A stretch of 64,000 nucleotides of DNA from Puccinia triticina (Eukaryota; Basidiomycota; Pucciniomycetes; Pucciniales; Pucciniaceae). The notes beneath the pieces were generated by a model. The model was not told the origin of the DNA. It was given only the letters and a program-made list of their open reading frames with translations, and ran no database searches. The translations under genes and the position numbers were made by a program. The stretch covers positions 1,798,001 through 1,862,000 of the forward strand of contig NC_070562.1 of the NCBI RefSeq assembly GCF_026914185.1, in the 5' to 3' direction. This document shows, piece after piece, positions 10,702 to 21,363 of the stretch; the first letter of the stretch is position 1; each line of letters opens with the position of its first letter.

Positions 10702-11121
10702 CCTGGCTTCTTCTTTCGTACGTGTGCAGGGTGATTTGTGGACTATTGAGCGTGCTGGTTGTATGGTTTTGGGGAATACTGGACTTTGGGAGCTTGGGTA
10801 TTGGCGAATGCGTTGGAGATGCTCTAAGTTAAGTCAGGGAGGCCAATCGGGCGGGCTTGAGCTTTCCGCGGGCTGGCCCGTCTCAGCCCGCAAAATACAT
10901 ACATAGATGATAGCATATTCGACTCGGCCGTAGTCTACGTAGCAGCTGGGCAGACGTGGAAGTCTCCTTCATCATCCTTCCACGATCTGACCCATCTGGC
11001 CTAGGTTTGTGTTTCTTCTTCTCTTTCTCCTCCATCCAATGAACTGACTATCCTTCCACGATCTGTCCCATTTGGCCCAGTTCACTGCAACAGGGAGAAC
11101 AAAATCCAACCAGATACTGAG
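10702..11121. promoter_or_regulatory. Shared divergent promoter region of ISD11 and SAD1/USP39
   Basis: A 420-bp gap between two start codons that point away from each other. It holds two copies of a roughly 24-bp direct repeat, ATCCTTCCACGATCTG followed by (A/T)CCCAT(C/T)TGGCC, at about 10973 and 11051. I see no clear TATA box. Regulation from this shared region is inferred from the layout only. Confidence 0.45.
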
Positions 11122-12954
11122 ATGAAAGAAGCACAACCAGAACAACAAGAGGAAAACGAGGATTATGAAGAGGACGAGGAGGAGGATTTGGGCAGAGCAG
11201 GATTGGCTGCAGCTTCTGGGGGATCAGATCTCTACCTCGATACTGTGAACCGAGACATGCTCGACTTCGACTTCGAAAGGTTGTGCTCCGTCACGCTCTC
11301 GAACATCAATATTTACGCCTGTCTCGTCTGTGGGAAGTACTTCCAGGGCCGTAGTCGGTCCAGCCCTGCTTATGCTCATAGTATCGGCGAGGACCACCAC
11401 GTGTTCATCAATCTGTTGTCAGAAAAAGTTGGTCTCTTTTTACTGAAACTCTCCAAAAGCGCGTCTTATATTTTATTATATATCACCTGGGGCTGATGTT
11501 AACAACTTAGGTATACGTCTTACCCGATGGGTACGAAGTCTCAGATCCATCCCTGGATGACATCAAGTATCTTCTCAACCCTACCTTTACGCCCGGTCTA
11601 TTACGGAAACTGGATGCGGGCAGTCAAGGACCGTCTTACGACTTACATGCTGTGGCCTATCTTCCAGGATTTGTTGGGCTGAATAACATCAAGGCAAATG
11701 ACTACTTGAATGTCATCGTCCACCTGCTTGCACATGTACCACCGGTTCGAGACTACTTTGTCTGTCGGTCCTCAGAGGGCTCTTTCGAGCGTGCTCGAGC
11801 CTCCGAGCTCGTCCAGAGGTTCGGGACCTTAATGCGCAAGATCTGGAACCCGCGTGCTTTCAAAGCTCAGGTGAGCCCACACGAATTCGGGCAGGAGGTC
11901 GCGACCCGCTCGGGCGGCAAATTCACGTTGACCGACCAAGCCGATCCAGTCGAGTTTCTGGGCTGGTTATTGAACACGCTCCATCGGGACCTAGGGGGCA
12001 GCAAGGCGAGCGGCCGAAAGGCAGTTGAGAAGAAGACGAAGGATACCAGCATCATTCATGCGGCGTTCAGAGGGATCGTCAAAGTAGAAGAGCAGGAGAT
12101 CGTCGCAATCCCCGACTCCGGTGAAGTCGGGAAACGGCCTCAATTCGACATCAACCAGGATGGTCGACGACTGATAGAGTCGACATTCATGTTCCTCACC
12201 CTCGACCTACCCCCACCGCCGGTATTCCAAGACTCCGTCCAGAAGAACATCATCCCCCAGGTGAATCTGACGACCCTCTTACAGAAGTACGATGGCTCGA
12301 GCAAGGTGGAGCGTAGTGGAATCCTGCGTACCCACTCCTGCTCCCGTCTGCCCGAGTTCATCATTCTCCACTTCAAGCGATTCGGATCGAATTCGTTCAT
12401 TGAGGAGAAGAACCCGACGATCGTCAACTTCCCCACCAAAGGCGTCGACTTCTCTGTCTGTCTCGGCTCCAACCATCCCCCACACCAGGAGGGCGTGCCC
12501 TCGGAGTACCTCTATGACCTCCTCGGTAACGTCACTTACTCCTCCACTGCTGGTACCGCTAAGGAAGACTCCCAGTGGAAGGTCCAGGTGCACACTCGCT
12601 CTGGTAACCCCCTCCAATCATCCGACGACGATCCGGATGTCAAAGTGGCTAAGAAAGGGGAGGAGAAATGGTTCCAAATCCAGGATCTGATTGTTGAAGA
12701 GGTCAACAGACAGATGGTCTTTCTCGGCGAAAGTTATATCCAAGTACGCTTGTCTCTTTCCCTTCACTGGATCACGGAGCGAAATTTCTGATACTTTTTT
12801 CGGGGGTGTATAGATTTGGGAAAGAAGGGCAGGGTCTTCTCAATCGTTGCAGTTCGACGACCATCTAAACACCCTCCGGGCTTCCACCTCAACCACCCCC
12901 AAGAAGCCCATCCCTTCATCCACACCGTCAATCCCTCATCACCCCCCAAGCTAA
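11122..12954 (+). CDS. SAD1: U4/U6.U5 tri-snRNP-associated protein 2 (Sad1/USP39), inactive ubiquitin-protease homologue
   Basis: Three exons (11122-11427, 11511-12743, 12814-12954) with GT-AG introns of 83 and 70 bp, all joined in phase 0, give 559 residues, close to human USP39 (565). Residues 1-23 are very acidic. A ZnF-UBP domain follows (C55, C67, C70, H86, H92; NIYACLVCGKYFQGR). The USP-like domain starts at YLPGFVGLNNIKAND (about 151-165), where active USPs have a catalytic Cys in this box and Sad1/USP39 proteins do not. Later conserved pieces include VESTFM-like IESTFMFLTLDLP, LPEFIILHFKRFG, EKNPTIVNFP, and SYIQIWERR across the last splice junction. The role is assembly and stability of the spliceosomal tri-snRNP in the nucleus. 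A 37-residue Pro/Ser/Thr-rich tail follows IWERR. The start Met is supported by the acidic leader and good spacing to the zinc finger. Confidence 0.93.
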
Positions 12955-13670
12955 CCCAATGTCAGCTCCAATGGGAAAAAGTAATACATACTTGAATCTT
13001 TTGGCGTTTTTCTGTTGAGCCCAACACTCCCATATGTTCAAGAAATGTTTGTTACAATCCGCCCACAGATCACACATAGTGGTTCAGATTTTTTTTTCTC
13101 ATTTTAAATGGTTTAATCTCATGGGGTGTTTGACTTACTCTGTTTTTGCAGATGAAAGAATCCACACATAAGCAAGGCCGCCATGAAATCCTCTTGATCT
13201 CCACTGTGTTCAGGCAAGCAACAAAGGCAACAGGGTAAGAAACAGCTGATTGTGATGGTGCGAGCATGGATTGCTTGGAAAGTTGTATCCAAGTGACAGC
13301 TAGCTGTACTAGCTTCCTCTCAGACGTCAAATCGAGACATCTGCTTCCAAGAAATGAACACCAATGATTGAAAAGGAAGCAAGCACATGATGCAGCATTA
13401 ATCAGCCGGTTGGAGGCCTAAAGATGTATGTGGTCTGGACTTGTACTTCTGCACAGGTCCCGCAATTGTGGGAGGATTAGAAATTCTCTCAGTGATTGCA
13501 TAGCTTCAACAGGTGATTTCAGGGAGAGTGTCACTATCAGACGTAGAGTGCCTTTTTATGATAGGAAACAGATCATACTAATTCAGAGTTGTGTTGATGG
13601 ATATGATCAAAGGAAAAATATTGCTACTTTATCACAGGGAAGTGGCTTGCTTGTTTGTAAAAGAAAGGAT
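12955..13670. other. 3' flank of SAD1, no recognisable feature
   Basis: AT-rich, with only short frames. It ends at the TTA target duplication (13671-13673) of the Harbinger-like element. Confidence 0.5.
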
Positions 13671-13834
13671 TTAGGCCCCGTTTGGCGCCGACATAATTGG
13701 TGAAATAATCCGGGACATTTTGATTATTTCACCCAAAATAAAATGCAATTCAACATATCAATGGCGTTTGTCAGTACATCGAAATAAACCCAGCCAGCCA
13801 ACCACCCACCTCTTGATCAACCAAGAAAGCGAAT

Positions 13835-14265
13835 GGACAAACTCGCCCTCCACTCAATGACCACCCACCCGGTCATTGAGTGGCTATAGCCTATGACCCA
13901 CCTCACCCACTCAATGACCCAGTTGGCCATCGAGTGGATGTATTGTAGTCCACCCAATGAACAGGACGGTCATCGAGTGGACTTATATCCACTCGATGGC
14001 CCAGTCAGTCATTGAGTGGAGTATGTTCCACTCAACAACCAACCGGGTCACTGAGTGGATACCTACTCCACTCAATGACCAACCGGGCTATTGAGCGGAT
14101 AAGTCCAGTCAATGACCCGGTTGGTCATCGAGCAAGTGAAGTGTTGTATCTACTTGATGACCAACCGGGCCATCGAGTGGATATATAAGTCCACTCAATG
14201 ACCAACTGTTGGTCATTGAGTGGATACATTGAGCTAGTGGAGTGTTGTATCCACTCAATGAGGTT
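13835..14265. repeat. Palindromic minisatellite (CCACTCAATGACC...GGTCATTGAGTGG)
   Basis: About nine units of CCACTCAATGACC, a short spacer such as CAACC or CAGTT, then GGTCATTGAGTGGA and a variable linker of 10-15 bases. Each unit can fold on itself. Spacers and linkers vary while the stems are kept. Confidence 0.8.
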
Positions 14266-14472
14266 GGGAGTTGCAAGGGGTGGGTCTGATTTAGCTGCCA
14301 ATATATCGGCATGTACACCATGGGAGTGCGCCGACGTCAGTTTGCTGATTGTTTTTGCCGGCAACCTGACCCTCCCCGACCCAGCCAAACCTTCCTGCTG
14401 GCCGCCGTCATGGTGTCGCGGTTTGCAGCCACAGTGTTGGGCCAACCACAAGCGCTGCCACATATCTGACGG

Positions 14473-15471
14473 TGTGGAACTACTCTTGGGATGAATAGAG
14501 CTGGAGAGGGAATGGTGCTTTAATGGGCTGCCTCTCTGGGAACAAGAAAAAGATATAAGAGTGTGGACTCTTATGGAAAGGTGTGGCTATAGAGGATTCT
14601 TGAGGTATGTCTTGAGGGTTACTTTTCTACTAATCTAATATTTTGTACACAGATAACAAGCTTGTCCAATCTAATTTATTGGCATAAGCAAGGCTAATGA
14701 TAGGTGACCAGTGATCTGAATTACTTTGACAGGATCTGATGGGGAACAAATGAAGAGGAAAACAACCCAGTTTATATACACAAGAAAGAGGAGCCATGAG
14801 GAAACAAGGATAACCTGAAGGGAAGCATAGAACATTCTACTTCTATAGGATGAAACAGCCATGTGGTCAGAGTAGTGGGTCAAGGAGTCACATGATGGTG
14901 TAATAGTGGGTGGGGATGATGCCATCTTCTGGGGGCTATGGTGCAATCTTCCTAGTTGGAGGAGGGGATATGTGAGACATAACAGGGGTAGAATATTCTA
15001 TGATCTAAGATAGGAGGAGTTAGGTGTTTCAGGAAGTGATTCAGGAAGTAATAACCTAGGGATCTAAGATAGGAGGAGTCAGGTGTTTCAGGAAGTGTTT
15101 CAGGAAGTAATAATGTAGGTAAGGTTTGGGGCTATGTCTAGTATAATGTGTACCATGTTGGGTTTGGAGGGTGAAGGGTTTCAAGGTTGCTTATACATCT
15201 TTGAGCACATGGTTCTAAGGAAACACTAGAAGAAGGGGGTAACATGTGATCTGGGTAGATGTTTGAGACTAGGGAGAGGGTTTATCCAAGAGAGGGGGAG
15301 TGTGGGAAGAGGGAATACTATTATCCAGGGTATGACCATTGAGTGGGGATGTTGAGGACCTTGGGCTTTGCTGACAAGGGGGCCAGAGGTATGGGATTTA
15401 GCCTTGAGGTGTGACAGCCTTGTGATTGATGGTTGCTGGTTCTCTGGGTAGATCAGGATTGGCTTACCACA
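14473..15471 (-). mobile_element. Solo LTR of the TGTGGAAC...ACCACA family
   Basis: It is a 999-bp copy of the LTRs that bound the gag-only element at 46773-52458, starting TGTGGAACTACTCTTGGG and ending GGCTTACCACA. It is flanked by ACGG (14469-14472) and ATGG (15472-15475), a 4-bp target duplication with one CpG-to-TpG change. Orientation is given from the gag-coding relative, where the left-to-right reading is antisense. There is no internal sequence, so it is probably the product of LTR-LTR recombination. Confidence 0.85.
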
Positions 15472-15675
15472 ATGGCAGCAGGGGCGGGCCGTCAACAGGC
15501 TGCCCTTGTTCAAACAAATCTCTCAGCAACTCTCCAGGTCGTGAGATTATGTTTTTGGGCAGCCCCATTGGCAATCAGCCGTCGAGCTACCCGCCATGTG
15601 ATGGGTGCGTGGGATCATGTACTTGCACCTCTGCCGTGAGAGTCCAGGCATGAGACGCTTGGCGCGCCGCAAAAA

Positions 15676-15765
15676 AATCCTTGTAGCAAGGCTTGAACCC
15701 ATGTTCCATCAGCAGCCCATGCTCAGAGGAACCGCATCTTCCAACTTGGCCAAAGGCCAATGGTG
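15676..15765 (-). ncRNA. tRNA-like sequence with A and B boxes (possible SINE head)
   Basis: On the minus strand TGGCCAAGTTGG (plus 15741-15752) fits the pol III A-box consensus exactly, and GGGTTCAAGCC (plus 15690-15700) fits the B box, about 40 nt further on. The acceptor stem does not pair, so it is not a working tRNA. A second B-box-like GGGGTTCAAATCC lies near 15822-15834. It could be a tRNA-derived SINE fragment or chance. Confidence 0.35.
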
Positions 15766-15884
15766 ACACTGCGGGCATCTCGATGTTGCTGCGGACCGCA
15801 GCAACATCTGACAATTCAGTGAGGATTTGAACCCCGTGCGACAAGTATTGCAGCAACACTTGGCCGGCTGTCCATCAGCCGGCC

Positions 15885-16388
15885 ACCGGGGTATGTACAC
15901 ACACCGCACCTCTCAATGGCTGGCACAACGACCGGTCACTGAGAGGAGTACGCACTCCTCTCAATGGCTGGCCCAAGGACCGGCCATCAGGAGGAGTCCT
16001 TGTGCCGGCCATTGAGAGTTGTCCACACTCCTCTCAATGACCAGCATAACGACTGGTCATTGGAAGGAGGAGTCCACACTACTCTCAATGACCAGCACAA
16101 GGAGCGGTCATTGGGAGGAGGAATCCATACTCCTCTCAATGCCAACACAGGCCGGCGTCAAGAGGAGTACATGCACCTCGATGCCCGGTCTGTGCCGTCC
16201 ATTGAGGGAAGTGTGTATGTACTCCTCCCAATGACCGGGCCTTGGGCCAGCCATCAAGAGGAGTGCATACTCCTCTCAGTGACCAGTCGTTGTGCCGGCC
16301 ATTGAGTGGTGTCTGCACTCCTCTTGACGCTGGTGTGTGCTGGCATCAAGAGGAGTGAGGACTCCTCCCGATGACCGGTCCATGATCT
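15885..16388. repeat. Palindromic minisatellite, CTCTCAATGGCCGG type (left part)
   Basis: Roughly eight units of CTCCTCTCAATG(A/G)CC(G/A)GC...CGGTCATTGAGAGGAGT. It is interrupted by the 16389-18053 LTR-like insertion and resumes at 18054-18160 (GAGAGGAGTGAGCAG..., CTCTCAATGGCCGGC). The stem sequence differs from the 13835 array but the design is the same. Confidence 0.7.
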
Positions 16389-18053
16389 TGTCAGCCTACG
16401 TGATGCCAAGGATATTATCCTTCTAGCTACACGTGGTGCAAAGCAAAAGATTAGAGTTATAAAACTCTAAGACAAGGTTATAAGGGTTAATTCCAACGTA
16501 ATTGTTGGGAATTATGGCGTAAGAATAAGGCAATTTGGGCCAATTTGGGCCAATTTGACGTAATAAAATGAATATAATTAATTTTAAAGAGGGGCCTGAT
16601 AAATCAGGGGTGTTTAATCCCTCTAGAATGAAGATCTGGGGCCTGTAAACAGGGGTGTTTTAAATCCCAGAAAGAAATAGCGGAGAATCTCAAGAGAAGG
16701 GGCTTAAACTTACTAGTATAAGACCCTAGGGGCACTTGAGGTTCTTCAGGCGTGAAGTTGGGCAGTTAGAGGCGCTCAGAAGTGGTAATCTTGAGGGCAG
16801 GGTGGTTACTGGACAGCTTCAGGGCGGAAATTCGGGCTAAAAATCACGAAAGTAGGTATTTTACCTGGCAAATCACAGGCTAATGAGGCTGTTGAAGGCG
16901 GGTAAAATTCTAATAGGTAATGTAAAGCTGGGGAATCTCCTTTTGGGCGGAGAAAGGGCCCTTTATATAGCCTAGGCAGGCCTCCAGGGGCGCCCAGGGG
17001 ACATGGGGACACTTGTGGGCGCATTCTGAGGCAATTTGGTTGTGCTAGAAGGCGCTGTGGGTCGTGGAACCTTGGGGCTTGGATACAAGGGTTGCCAAGG
17101 ACCTTTTACAGAGGTTCTGCGTGATTTTACACGTGCCTTACACGTCATGGGGGCTGGTTTGGGGGTTCTGTGACGCTCATTTCCGTGAAAATGTGCCACA
17201 GAAGGTACTAGAACTGGCTTCTGTGTACTAGTACACGTGTAAGCAGTGCTTTATACATGTTCTGGAGGCGCTTATTGATTGCTCCAGTTCATTTGACCCC
17301 TTCTACATATTTACTACAGTTGTAATTTACGTGTAGTGAGGCTTGGGAGAAGCTGGGGCGCTTTCTAGTGTCTCCTGTGCACGCTGCAAGAGCTCTTTTC
17401 AGTCTAGAATGTTTTTATATTGAATGACGTGGTAATTACATCTTGTTTGGTGATTAATTACATGTGTACAAGCCCTATAACACATGTAATATTGTTATTG
17501 GGGCGTATTCTGGCCCATTCTTACTTATTGGTAACCTGAGCGCTTTGGTTGCGGGCTAGTTTATGCATTATGCATCCATTTACACTAGGAGCGCGGGCTT
17601 GAGCTCTAGGCAACAAAGCACGCGGGCTTGGGTGCGCCACGCAACAAATAAAGCTATCTTTTGAACTGTACACAACACCTCAGTTACGTCACTGAAAATG
17701 GTTGTAAATATATGTACTTATATATATATGTGCATACAAGTGCATCCACGCGGGGCGTGATGCACTTGCGTAAACTTTGAAGTTAGTTTACACAAGGAAG
17801 GGATAATAATTAAGGGTACATGTAAGTGAGGTACCCTAGGTTATTTTACCCGTAGAATCAGAATCTTTCATAATATTTTACTTATTAATTACACAAAGCT
17901 AAGTAATTAATTATTTATAAGTGTTTTTAATGTTTTTTGCGTAGTTTTACATATGTAAGAGTAATAATGTCTCTTTCATATGTAAAACTACTTTTCATAT
18001 TTTATTTGTATATTTTTATGTCACGGTGGCTCTGCCATAGTAGCCAGCTGACA
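16389..18053. mobile_element. Solo LTR-like insertion with GATCT target duplication
   Basis: It begins TGTCAGCCTACG and ends CCAGCTGACA (TG...CA with a 7-bp inverted end TGTCAGC/GCTGACA) and is flanked by GATCT on both sides (16384-16388, 18054-18058). The minus strand holds a TATA-like CTATATAAAGGGCCC near 16955-16975, consistent with an LTR promoter reading leftward. No gag or pol motif is found in its 1665 bp. Confidence 0.7.
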
Positions 18054-18590
18054 GATCTGATCACCGAGAGGAGTGAGCAGAGTGTGTAATCCTCTCAATG
18101 GCCGGCACAAGGACTGGTCATTGAGAGGATGTTATGTACTGCGGTGGCCGGCTGTCCAAATGCAAATCAGCCGGCCAAATGTTGCTGCAGCTGACGCTGC
18201 ATATTCTGATATGCAGCGTCATGATGTCGCTGCGGGCCGCAGCGACAGCGAGATGCCTGCAGTGTGATTGGTTGATAGGTGAAATTTGAGAATACAGCCT
18301 AGAATCCTCAAGATGGGCTGATCCAAATTTCTGCAAAGTCATTTTTTGTCAAAAAAAAAAAAAAAACACTCTTCAATTTTTTTTTCTCAAGCTCTCACAT
18401 GAAAGAATAACCTCTGAGCTGAGCAGGAAATGCTATGCTGAGGGAGGCCTCAACGGTAAGCCGGCGGCAAAACGTGGTCATCCTGACCCAGGTGAGCCTT
18501 GGCGAGACAGCTTCCGGGTTGGTTTGACAGCCCTGTGAGCTCAAGTCTGCAGTATCAGATGTGTCAGAAGAAAAACTGACCTTTGCGAGA

Positions 18591-18908
18591 CGCCAACAAC
18601 ATGCTGCCCTGCATTTGCACGGCAGCCCGACAGTGTGTCCTATGTCGTTGGGTTGTTGCTCCAAGGGAGCCCAGGACAAGGACGGCTGCAGGGCGGCTGA
18701 CAGGCAGCGCAAGTTGGGTTGAGCCACGGGGTCGCCGCCAGGCAACTGACCGGCAGGCTTGCAGCGGAATGACCGAGGTGGTTGCCTGTTGTCAAGAGGG
18801 ACGGCAGCCTGACTGTCGCAGACGCCGATGATGTGCTGCCCTGCATTCACACGGTAGCCCGACGTGTGTCCCTTTGTTGTTGGGTTGTTGGTCCGAGGGA
18901 GCCAAAAT
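18591..18908. repeat. Pair of ~87-bp direct repeats
   Basis: GACGCCAACAACATGCTGCC... (18590-18677) recurs as GACGCCGATGATGTGCTGCC... (18820-18908), including TTGGGTTGTTG followed by a CC(A/G)AGGGAGCC stretch. It lies at the right end of the TA-flanked element and may be its subterminal repeat. Just to the left, near 18190-18250, are two further hairpins (GACGCTGCATA/TATGCAGCGTC and TCGCTGCGG/CCGCAGCGA). Confidence 0.55.
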
Positions 18909-19090
18909 CACTCTTGTGGTGTAGGAACTGTAATTTGTAATTATTTCATATTTTGGATATATCAGTTTGCCAAACGCCATCGGCATTTTACCGATATAAT
19001 CGTGAAATACTTGTGAAATATGCCGCTGATTATATCAGTGCCAAACGGGGCCTTAGAACATAAACTGATAGTTTGAATTTGGAGCAACAT

Positions 19091-19966
19091 TCAAGGAAAG
19101 ACTTTGTACCCTATGAACAGAGGAAACTGGGGAAGATTTCCCACCCTTGCATTCAGCTTAGCAAACAAGATATCATCTACTTCAACAAAATTCATTAAGG
19201 GGTCTCGATGTGACCAAAGTCTTTCCAATAGCTCTGTTTCTTGGTTGGCTGATAGATCTGGAACCTGGAGAGTGTGTTCTGAGTTCTCCTGGATGGCGAT
19301 TCCTAGTGGTATGGACGCCTTCCTGAGTGATTCCTCTTGCCAGGGGTGGAGTTCAGCAGGTCCATCTGCTTTGAGCTCCTGTTTGATTTCGGATTGCATG
19401 GCTTCCAAGTCTCTTCGTAGGAGTATGTACCTTTCTGTTTTCCCGGATGAGGTGGTCTTCGGATATTGGATATAAAAGTGGTTTTTGAATGGAACAAGGA
19501 GGACGGATGGTTGCGCGTCGAGTTGCTCGGTGACGACCTCGTTGATTGCATGTCGGAGTGTCCGTTGAACCTTTTCGGCACCGCCGGCCCAATGAGACCA
19601 GGACAGTTCTTCGTCGGCGTGGTCGACCGCCAGCCACGCATTTCGTTCCCGGGAATCGAGGATAACGTTGCCTCCGTCGGCGTGGGCTCCGGCTGCAATG
19701 GCTGCGCGCCCATTCAAAAGGCGGCGCCTCATGCCTATGCGACGAGGGTCTGTGGTGTGGGAGTAAGTCACGTCGATCGATTCCCCATCAGGTAAAAGTT
19801 TGATCGCCATGCGGTGGATTCCATCGATGTTCCGCCAGTCATGGCCTTGCTTGGTTTCATGGATCACCGACTGGGTATCACCCGCCGTGCCTGCTTGGTT
19901 TCGAATGACGCCCCAGGCGGGGGTGATAGTGCTGAGCAGGGCAACAAGGCATGTTCGGAAAAACAT
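19091..19966 (-). CDS. Candidate secreted protein of unknown function
   Basis: A single-exon frame of 300 codons from 19993. I prefer the internal Met at 19966 (291 residues) because it begins MFFRTCLVALLSTITPAWG, a typical signal peptide with cleavage likely after the Ala-Trp-Gly. The longer start would place nine charged residues before it. The mature protein has no Cys, is rich in charged residues (RIGMRRRLLNG, EIKQELKADGP) and has no domain I recognise. Its base composition is more GC-rich than the flanks, consistent with real coding sequence. It starts 40 bp beyond the Harbinger-like element. It could be a rust-specific secreted protein, possibly an effector candidate, but nothing in the sequence proves host function. 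Confidence 0.6.
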   Translation of the reverse strand: MFFRTCLVALLSTITPAWGVIRNQAGTAGDTQSVIHETKQGHDWRNIDGIHRMAIKLLPDGESIDVTYSHTTDPRRIGMRRRLLNGRAAIAAGAHADGGNVILDSRERNAWLAVDHADEELSWSHWAGGAEKVQRTLRHAINEVVTEQLDAQPSVLLVPFKNHFYIQYPKTTSSGKTERYILLRRDLEAMQSEIKQELKADGPAELHPWQEESLRKASIPLGIAIQENSEHTLQVPDLSANQETELLERLWSHRDPLMNFVEVDDILFAKLNARVGNLPQFPLFIGYKVFP

Positions 19967-19999
19967 GATCTGTGTGTCGCGCCGCACCGTCACGTTGAA

Positions 20000-20870
20000 A
20001 TTGCTGGCGGGTACTGGGGGAAGTGCGTGTCAACCATTGAAATGAATGCACCGGCCAGACTATTAGAGGGTTTCGCTATTGGACTTACAGCTGGGATTGA
20101 AAATGTGCGCCCGATCGTGGGTCGCAGAGAGAATAAAATCACGATATGCTATCAGAGGGAATAAAATTACGTCTATATCAGTTAACTGTGAAGCCGGAAC
20201 AACTGCAGATGTCGTGGGATCAGGCCTTACCGAAAGGCCGATTTCCTGGATCCAGATTACGGCAATGCGAAGGCTTATGAAAATGCGTAAATTAGAGTGT
20301 TAAACGTTCCCCAGAGGGGGGTGGTTGCCTGGCTGCTGTCTTGAGATGGATCCTGAGCGCTGGTAATTTATTCAGCTGGGCTCCTGGCGAAACGGACATC
20401 GTGGCAGGGGTTGGAAACTGGACAGCAAGTCCACATGGGCAAGTTTCAAGTCTCAGTGGTCGGACGCCAACCGAAGTTTTAAGGATGATACTCATGAAGA
20501 ATTCGTACCTACCCGGCCTAGTATTGTAGACTATCAAACAGGTTTCACCCACCTTGTTCTTTCCTGTTGAGTGACCCATGACCACAGACAGCCACAGACC
20601 ATCTGCTTCTCCTTTCTTTCTCTGCTGAGACTTGTCTCATAATCACTCGGCTGATATTGAGTTAGATTGAGTTCCTCTTGGAAGTGGGTGATGATACGCG
20701 GGCTCGTCATGGCAGGGGGACACCCGGCAGTTGAGCTCGAGGTGGAGGCAAGCCCTAGCTTAACACAAGCGTCTCTGTTCGGAGGGAGGCGGGTGAAAAA
20801 CCGCCGGGCGCCTCTGAAGAGGCACCAAATTTTGGGGCAAGAGGTTTCACAATTTTGGTAAAGAGTTGTT
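20000..20870. other. Upstream flank of the secreted-protein gene, no recognisable feature
   Basis: Moderate GC, short frames on both strands. The 5' part presumably carries the promoter of the 19091-19966 gene. I recognise no motif. Confidence 0.4.
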
Positions 20871-20873
20871 ATT

Positions 20874-21074
20874 AGGGGGGTTCACAATTGAAATTTGTAA
20901 AACTGTAGGACCCATTTTAACCTGTTTATGAACATATTTTTAAAAAGTTGATAAATTGCGCTGATTGATCAGTCTCATCATTTTCTGGACATCTTGCCAA
21001 AATTTTAAAATTATGTTCATAAAGGACTTAAATTGACCTCCAAGGTTTTTTAAAATTCAATTGTGAACCCCCCT
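20874..21074. mobile_element. MITE, AGGGGGGTTCACAATTGAA termini, ATT target duplication
   Basis: The left end AGGGGGGTTCACAATTGAA is mirrored by TTCAATTGTGAACCCCCCT on the right. ATT flanks both sides (20871-20873, 21075-21077). It is 201 bp and non-coding. The same terminal sequence GGGGGGTTCACAATTGA appears once more at 63465-63481 without a visible partner. Confidence 0.75.
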
Positions 21075-21363
21075 ATTGATATGTAAGGGTTGTTATGAGG
21101 TGTTCAAAGTTGACTTGCATAAAATCATAAAATCTTGAGCAGAAAAAATATGTGCCACCCAAACACTCAAAACAAAGCAATAGTTTGAAAATTGTACATA
21201 AAAAATTATCACCCAAAAGTTTTATGATTTTATGATTCAAAAATTTTATGATTTCAACTTTGAACATCTGTGTAGTTATAAGCTGTACAAGGTGGTGAGT
21301 GAATCACTGGTGAGAAATAAACTGAGGAACCCAAAATGGCCGGGGGAGAGAGCTCCTTATATA

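Larger units (their letters stand above)
14316..18921. mobile_element. TIR element (CACCA...TGGTG, TA target duplication) nested in the Harbinger-like element
   Basis: Comparison with the uninterrupted relative at 22798-23812 shows that sequence reading CATGTAGGAACTG there is split here: the left part ends ...GCATGTA at 14315 and the right part restarts TAGGAACTG at 18922. The inserted block begins CACCATGGGAGTG and ends CACTCTTGTGGTG, i.e. short inverted ends, with TA duplicated. It contains two solo LTRs and minisatellite, leaving about 1.9 kb of its own. No transposase ORF was recognised, so class is uncertain (TA suggests Tc1/mariner-like). Confidence 0.55.
13674..19052. mobile_element. 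PIF/Harbinger-like TIR element interrupted by nested insertions
   Basis: The left end GGCCCCGTTTGGCGCCGA and the right end GTGCCAAACGGGGCC are inverted, and TTA flanks both sides (13671-13673, 19053-19055), the target duplication typical of PIF/Harbinger. The subterminal sequence at both ends matches the uninterrupted relative at 22798-23812 in opposite orientation (for example GGTGAAATAATC...TTTGATTATTTCACCC on one side, ATATGAAATAATT and ACAGTTCCTACA on the other). Without the insertion at 14316-18921 the element would be under 0.8 kb, so it is non-autonomous; no transposase is seen. The bulk of its subterminal left part is the palindromic minisatellite. Confidence 0.8.

Noticed and set aside
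11867..12617. Antisense frames of 62-112 codons and a +1 frame of 132 codons within SAD1
   Set aside because: Shadows of a well supported coding exon with GC-rich third positions.
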